A stretch of DNA of 5,562 nucleotides from Kiritimatiellia bacterium (GTDB lineage Bacteria; Verrucomicrobiota; Kiritimatiellia; UBA8416; JABMPJ01). Position 1 is the stretch's first letter. Every line of letters starts with the position of its first letter. Under the pieces are notes generated by a model. That model ran no database searches, was not told where the DNA came from, and was given only the letters and a program-made list of their open reading frames with translations. The translations under genes were made by a program, and so were the position numbers. The DNA is taken from NCBI GenBank assembly GCA_029939545.1, contig JAOZSS010000167.1, forward strand, positions 1 through 5,562. The letters run 5' to 3'. Of the stretch, positions 5,502-5,562 are shown one piece after another.

Positions 5502-5562
5502 CCTATTGGGGGTGTAACCGGTCTTCCGCTCTCACTCATGCGACTAAGCGCCCCCCATTTTC

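Noticed and set aside
5280..5562. Plus-strand open frame from ATG 5280 running off the right edge (MTTETCIHHRR...)
   Set aside because: It lies antisense to the caspase-like fragment and shows no family motif. The minus-strand reading has coherent domain motifs, so this is a probable shadow, though the right edge prevents a final decision.

Overview
The window is about 60% GC (estimated by eye, not computed). It comes from a Gram-negative bacterium, shown by an outer-membrane TonB-dependent receptor with a signal peptide. Its theme is cobamide (vitamin B12 family) salvage. A CbiR-like enzyme beside cobU/cobT/cobS, plus a decayed caspase-like gene, would suit the PVC group (Verrucomicrobiota/Kiritimatiellota), but that placement is inference and another GC-rich Gram-negative phylum is possible.

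Bases 1-2698, plus strand: a compact four-gene cluster. It opens with the 3' end of a TIM-barrel (AP-endonuclease-2/xylose-isomerase superfamily) gene that most resembles the cobamide-remodelling phosphodiesterase CbiR. Then come cobU (adenosylcobinamide kinase/guanylyltransferase), cobT (nicotinate-nucleotide:DMB phosphoribosyltransferase) and cobS (cobalamin synthase). The junctions are a 4-bp ATGA overlap, a 3-bp gap and an 8-bp overlap, so the genes are almost certainly one transcriptional and translationally coupled unit.

Bases 2688-4532, minus strand: btuB, the outer-membrane cobamide receptor, converging on cobS and overlapping its 3' end by 11 bp.

Bases 4533-5022, minus strand: the btuB control region. 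In transcript order it holds a candidate promoter, a cobalamin riboswitch aptamer (about 4954-4788), a possible P13-type expression-platform hairpin, a strong intrinsic terminator (4709-4665), a perfect 36-bp palindrome (4585-4620), and a small hairpin next to an A7G7 ribosome-binding region.

Bases about 5094-5501, minus strand: a 3'-terminal fragment of a caspase-like (peptidase C14) gene. The N-terminal part carrying the catalytic His is missing, and the C-terminus is probably frameshifted. Bases 5023-5093 and 5502-5562 hold nothing I can support.

Together: BtuB imports cobamides or cobinamide under riboswitch control. The CbiR-like enzyme would open the nucleotide loop of unsuitable cobamides to AdoCbi-phosphate, CobU activates this to AdoCbi-GDP, CobT makes alpha-ribazole phosphate, and CobS joins the two. 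This is an import-and-remodel module. No corrin-ring synthesis gene is visible in the window.
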